This document shows positions 6,999 through 8,888 of a stretch of 8,888 bases of DNA, in pieces (position 1 is the stretch's first letter; each line of letters starts with the position of its first letter). Location of the stretch: assembly GCA_025357975.1 (NCBI GenBank), contig JANYKY010000461.1:1-8888 (forward strand). Direction: 5' to 3'. The position numbers were made by a program, and so were the translations under genes. The notes beneath the pieces were generated by a model. It did no database searches. It was not told the origin of the DNA and was given only the letters and a program-made list of their open reading frames with translations. The stretch is from Gemmatimonadaceae bacterium (GTDB lineage Bacteria > Gemmatimonadota > Gemmatimonadetes > Gemmatimonadales > Gemmatimonadaceae).

Positions 6999-7973
6999 GT
7001 GACATTGAATACTGCGGACGCTGAAATGCTCTCCAAAATCGAAGTTCTTGCAGATCTCGAAGGGATCGTGCAGGAGCTGATGGTTCAGCACGAAGCGAAG
7101 CGAGTCCTCTGGTTCCCATCAGAAATTCTCGATGCCGCACCCGACACCGACCCCGATCACCACATCCGTGAGCTGAGAAGGCGTGCCGAGGGGATCAGCG
7201 CTCCTGCGCGGGTCGCGCTTGCCCTGAACCTGTTGACCGAAGAAGGGCTTCCGCACTTCCATCGAATCCTCGCGGTGTATCTGGGCAACGAGAGCCATTG
7301 GCAGCACTGGACCAACCTGTGGACGGCTGAGGAAGACAGGCACGGCTTGATTCTTCATGATTATACGCGCGACGCCCAGGTGTTCGATCGCGTTGTAGTC
7401 GAGAAGATGCAGTTCGATTATCTGCGCGCCGGATTTGCGCCGGACTGGGATCGTGACCCGTACCGGGTATTTGTTTATACATCGCTGCAGGAGCGTGCAA
7501 CCCAGATTTCGCACGCCAACACCGGTAAGCAGGCGTCTGAATTCGAGCCGTTGATCGGAACGGTGCTGGCCAACGTGGCGAAGGAGGAGGCGCGTCACTA
7601 CACCTTTTACAGAACTGTGTTCAAGGAAGTGTTGGCCCGCGATCCGAACCAGGCGCTGGAGTCGGCGGCGAAGGTAATGCCGGCAATCGAGATGCCCGGA
7701 GTGAACATGCCGCATTTCCGCGAGCTGGCGGACGTGGTGCGGCGCGCCGGCATTTACGGCCCGAGAGACTATATGAAAATTGTTGAAGAGCAGATCAGGT
7801 TCTGGGCGATCGAACAACTGGACGGCCTCAACGACGTTGGGCGCAAAGCGCAGGAAAAGATCATGGGCATTCCGGCGCGACTCGAGCGAATTGCGGGGGT
7901 AATGGAAGCCAAAACCAAGCGCAAGACTTTCTCTTTTGACGTCGCGTTTCGGCGCGAGTTCGTGATGGACTGA
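6999..7973 (+). CDS. Acyl-[acyl-carrier-protein] desaturase
   Basis: The 324-residue protein is a soluble plant-type stearoyl-ACP desaturase (PF03405). It inserts a double bond into acyl-ACP using O2, electrons from a ferredoxin-type donor and a di-iron centre, and so supplies unsaturated fatty acids for membranes. The ligands are all present: Glu81/82 (LLTEEGLPHF), ExxH at 112-115 (WTAEEDRHGLIL), Glu165 in the diagnostic SLQERATQISHANT, and ExxH at 197-200 (VAKEEARHYTFY). The N-terminal KRVLWFPSE is also typical. There is no transit peptide or membrane span, as expected for a bacterial cytosolic enzyme. Start GTG 6999 has no clear ribosome-binding site; ATG 7026 (MLSKIEVL) is a real alternative, since conserved sequence begins near there. 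The gene is preceded by a hairpin leader and followed seven bases after the stop by an intrinsic terminator, so it is probably the last gene of its transcript. Confidence 0.93.
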   Translation: MTLNTADAEMLSKIEVLADLEGIVQELMVQHEAKRVLWFPSEILDAAPDTDPDHHIRELRRRAEGISAPARVALALNLLTEEGLPHFHRILAVYLGNESHWQHWTNLWTAEEDRHGLILHDYTRDAQVFDRVVVEKMQFDYLRAGFAPDWDRDPYRVFVYTSLQERATQISHANTGKQASEFEPLIGTVLANVAKEEARHYTFYRTVFKEVLARDPNQALESAAKVMPAIEMPGVNMPHFRELADVVRRAGIYGPRDYMKIVEEQIRFWAIEQLDGLNDVGRKAQEKIMGIPARLERIAGVMEAKTKRKTFSFDVAFRREFVMD

Positions 7974-7979
7974 TTTTGG

Positions 7980-8010
7980 GCGCCCCTCAGTTTCTTTGAG
8001 GGCGCTTTTT
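7980..8010 (+). terminator. Intrinsic terminator of the desaturase gene
   Basis: A GC-rich stem (7980-7989 with 7997-8005, nine pairs plus one bulged C) closes a seven-base loop and is followed at once by TTTTT (8006-8010). It starts seven bases after the desaturase stop codon. Confidence 0.85.
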
Positions 8011-8022
8011 CGGGGCAAGAAC

Positions 8023-8187
8023 CTCTCGAAGGTCGGTCGCTGGGATGTCTCTGGAAGCAACTCGTGCTCGCAGTCTCCGGAGCCCGCTGAACAGCTCGCT
8101 TTCTTCCAGAAAGCTCGTGTTCAAAGCGCGCGGTCTCCTCGCTGCTGCGCACGTTGCTTCCAGAGACACCCCAACTCCCTCCCTGCG
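8023..8187 (+). mobile_element. Palindromic MITE-like repeat, copy 1
   Basis: The core at 8042-8172 (131 bp) begins with GGGATGTCTCTGGAAGCAAC and ends with the inverse of the same 20-mer with one mismatch. Moving inward, further blocks pair on nearly the same axis (about 8106): GTGC/GCAC and GCAG/CTGC, GGAG/CTCC, CCGC/GCGG, TGAACA (8088-8093) with TGTTCA (8118-8123), and CTTTCT/AGAAAG (8099-8104, 8108-8113) around a three-base loop. The whole core can therefore fold as one long imperfect hairpin. Bases 8023-8152 match copy 2 (inverted) at 119 of 130 positions by eye, without gaps; similarity beyond the core reaches a CTCCCTGC-type tail near 8187. No target-site duplication is evident. A short reading frame through it is not a gene: six of the first seven changes between copies, from the ATG/GTG on, alter the codon's first or second base. 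It begins 49 bases after the desaturase stop. Confidence 0.75.
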
Positions 8188-8372
8188 GGCGCCTTTTACC
8201 GCCCAGATATCTCATACCGAACCGGAGTAGCGGGGAAGCCGCGTCGACACCTGAATGCGCGCCACAACGCGGCGTCGCGCGAGGTGTGACCGCTCATTAT
8301 TAGTACGGGGCCACCGAGCATCTTCGCCCGATCGACGGTGATTGAGTTGGAAGCAGAACCGTAATGAAAAGC
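8188..8372. other. Spacer between inverted repeat copies, with a GC-rich stem-loop
   Basis: No gene is supported here. The one structure seen is a stem: ACACCT (8247-8252) with AGGTGT (8282-8287), and inside it GCGCG (8257-8261) with CGCGC (8276-8280). GCGG-GGAAG-CCGC just upstream (8230-8242) is another small hairpin. No transposase fragment, integron attachment site or promoter is recognisable. Confidence 0.4.
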
Positions 8373-8540
8373 TGCAGGGAGGAGGAGTGGTCAGTGTCTC
8401 CTGAGCAAGCCTGCGGAGCAGCGAGGAGACCGCGCGTTCTGAACACGAGCTGTCTGGAAGAAAGCGAGCCGTTCAGCGGGCTCCGTAGACTGCGAGCATG
8501 AGTTGCTTCCAGAGACACCCCAGCGACCGACCAACGAGAG
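8373..8540 (-). mobile_element. Palindromic MITE-like repeat, copy 2 (inverted, more degraded)
   Basis: Read on the - strand from 8540, this follows copy 1 base for base: shared CTCTCG, GGTCGGTCGCTGGG, then the terminal repeat GGGTGTCTCTGGAAGCAAC and the interior, to about 8411. The far end (8394-8410) has drifted: the terminal repeat reads GTGTCTCCTGAGCAAGC on the + strand rather than a clean inverse, and the inner CTTTCT/AGACAG pairing carries a mismatch. Self-complementarity is thus weaker than in copy 1. The element starts four bases after the stop codon of the acyltransferase and runs in that gene's sense direction, just as copy 1 does for the desaturase. Confidence 0.72.
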
Positions 8541-8543
8541 CAG

Positions 8544-8888
8544 TCAGTCCTCGGTCCGAGATCGAGGCTTAACGGTAGTGACATTGTTCGGAGCCGCCGG
8601 AGCATTCGGCTTGACGCGGACACTTTTCGCCGGGATGCCAACGTAAACGTGATACGGTCGCACGTCCTTCGTGGCCACGGCCGACGCACCGACCATGCCC
8701 TCTTCATTTACATGCACGCCTGCGAGAACAGTCGCGTGATACGTGATCCGCACGCCATCATCCAGTCTCGTCACCGCGTTGGTAACTTCGCGCTGGTCAA
8801 CGATGCTATGGGTGTGGCTGTAGATGTTCGCGTAGTCGCTCACTGAAACACGATTGCCCATCACGATACCGCCCCGGTCGTCGAGCAG
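8544..8888 (-). CDS. Hexapeptide-repeat (left-handed beta-helix) acyltransferase, C-terminal part
   Basis: The frame enters from the window edge (LLDDRGGIVMGNRVSVSDYA...) and ends at a TGA at 8544-8546, giving 114 residues. Hexapeptide turns are visible: GGIVMGNRVSVSDYANIYSH, then VRITYHATVLAGVHVNEEGMVGASAVATKDV, closed by PYHVYVGIPAKSVRVKP, the standard end of LacA/CysE/NodL-type acyltransferases ('G-x-PAK'). The histidine in IYSHTHSI is probably the catalytic-region one. It should acetylate or acylate a sugar or other small acceptor with acyl-CoA; the substrate is not evident, although a surface polysaccharide role is common for such genes. A poorly conserved ~25-residue tail follows the helix. 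A GTG/ATG near 8862 lies inside the conserved repeat and is not a start. It converges on the desaturase across the repeat region. Confidence 0.87.
   Translation of the reverse strand: MLDDRGGIVMGNRVSVSDYANIYSHTHSIVDQREVTNAVTRLDDGVRITYHATVLAGVHVNEEGMVGASAVATKDVRPYHVYVGIPAKSVRVKPNAPAAPNNVTTVKPRSRTED

Noticed and set aside
8045..8230. Short reading frame MSLEATRARSLRSPLN..., also present in the inverted copy, as a possible small repeated protein
   Set aside because: From the ATG/GTG on, six of the first seven base changes between the copies hit first or second codon positions, one copy starts GTG, and the ends diverge out of register; the conservation is of DNA or RNA, not protein.
8244..8290. 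Integron attC-like site or attachment site in the spacer hairpin
   Set aside because: The RYYYAAC/GTTRRRY ends needed for attC are absent, and there is no integrase nearby.

Overview
The window looks like a chromosomal segment from a moderately high-GC, probably Gram-negative or diderm soil-type bacterium. The large LuxR/ATPase regulator, the plant-type acyl-ACP desaturase, the DinB-like protein and the erythromycin-esterase remnant would suit Gemmatimonadota or a neighbouring environmental phylum. That placement comes from gene content only, with no marker gene, and is tentative. There are no rRNA or tRNA genes, no CRISPR array, no transposase and no phage genes.

Layout. Positions 1-278 hold the C-terminal end of a metal-dependent amidohydrolase (+). 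It converges on a decayed erythromycin-esterase-family gene (334-1020, -) that lacks its N-terminal half and carries an in-frame TAG. A short intergenic region with a repeated CCTACGTAATTC motif leads into a small ferritin-like di-iron protein (1188-1781, +). This gene converges on a 1010-residue ATPase/TPR/LuxR regulator (1804-4836, -). A 113-bp divergent region with a symmetric 30-bp dyad separates the regulator from a compact + strand operon: ElaA-like GNAT acetyltransferase, monothiol thioredoxin-like protein, DinB-like protein, and an SRPBCC gene that has lost its middle (4950-6873). An acyl-ACP desaturase (6999-7973) follows, with a hairpin in its leader and a clear intrinsic terminator. 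The window ends in a hexapeptide-repeat acyltransferase on the - strand (8544-8888, cut by the window edge).

The 570 bases between the desaturase and the acyltransferase hold the most unusual structure. Two copies of a roughly 165-bp element lie in inverted orientation. The better copy has 20-bp terminal inverted repeats and is self-complementary towards its centre, so it could fold as one long imperfect hairpin, in the manner of a MITE or a structured 3' RNA element. Each copy starts just downstream of the stop codon of its neighbouring gene and in that gene's sense orientation.

How the genes fit together. The GNAT-thioredoxin-DinB genes overlap or are spaced by a few bases and are probably co-transcribed; the families suggest small-molecule modification or thiol/stress chemistry, but no pathway can be named. 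The desaturase introduces double bonds into acyl-ACP for membrane lipids. The ferritin-like protein and the desaturase are both di-iron four-helix proteins but are far apart and need not be related in function. Two broken genes in under 9 kb suggest ongoing gene loss.
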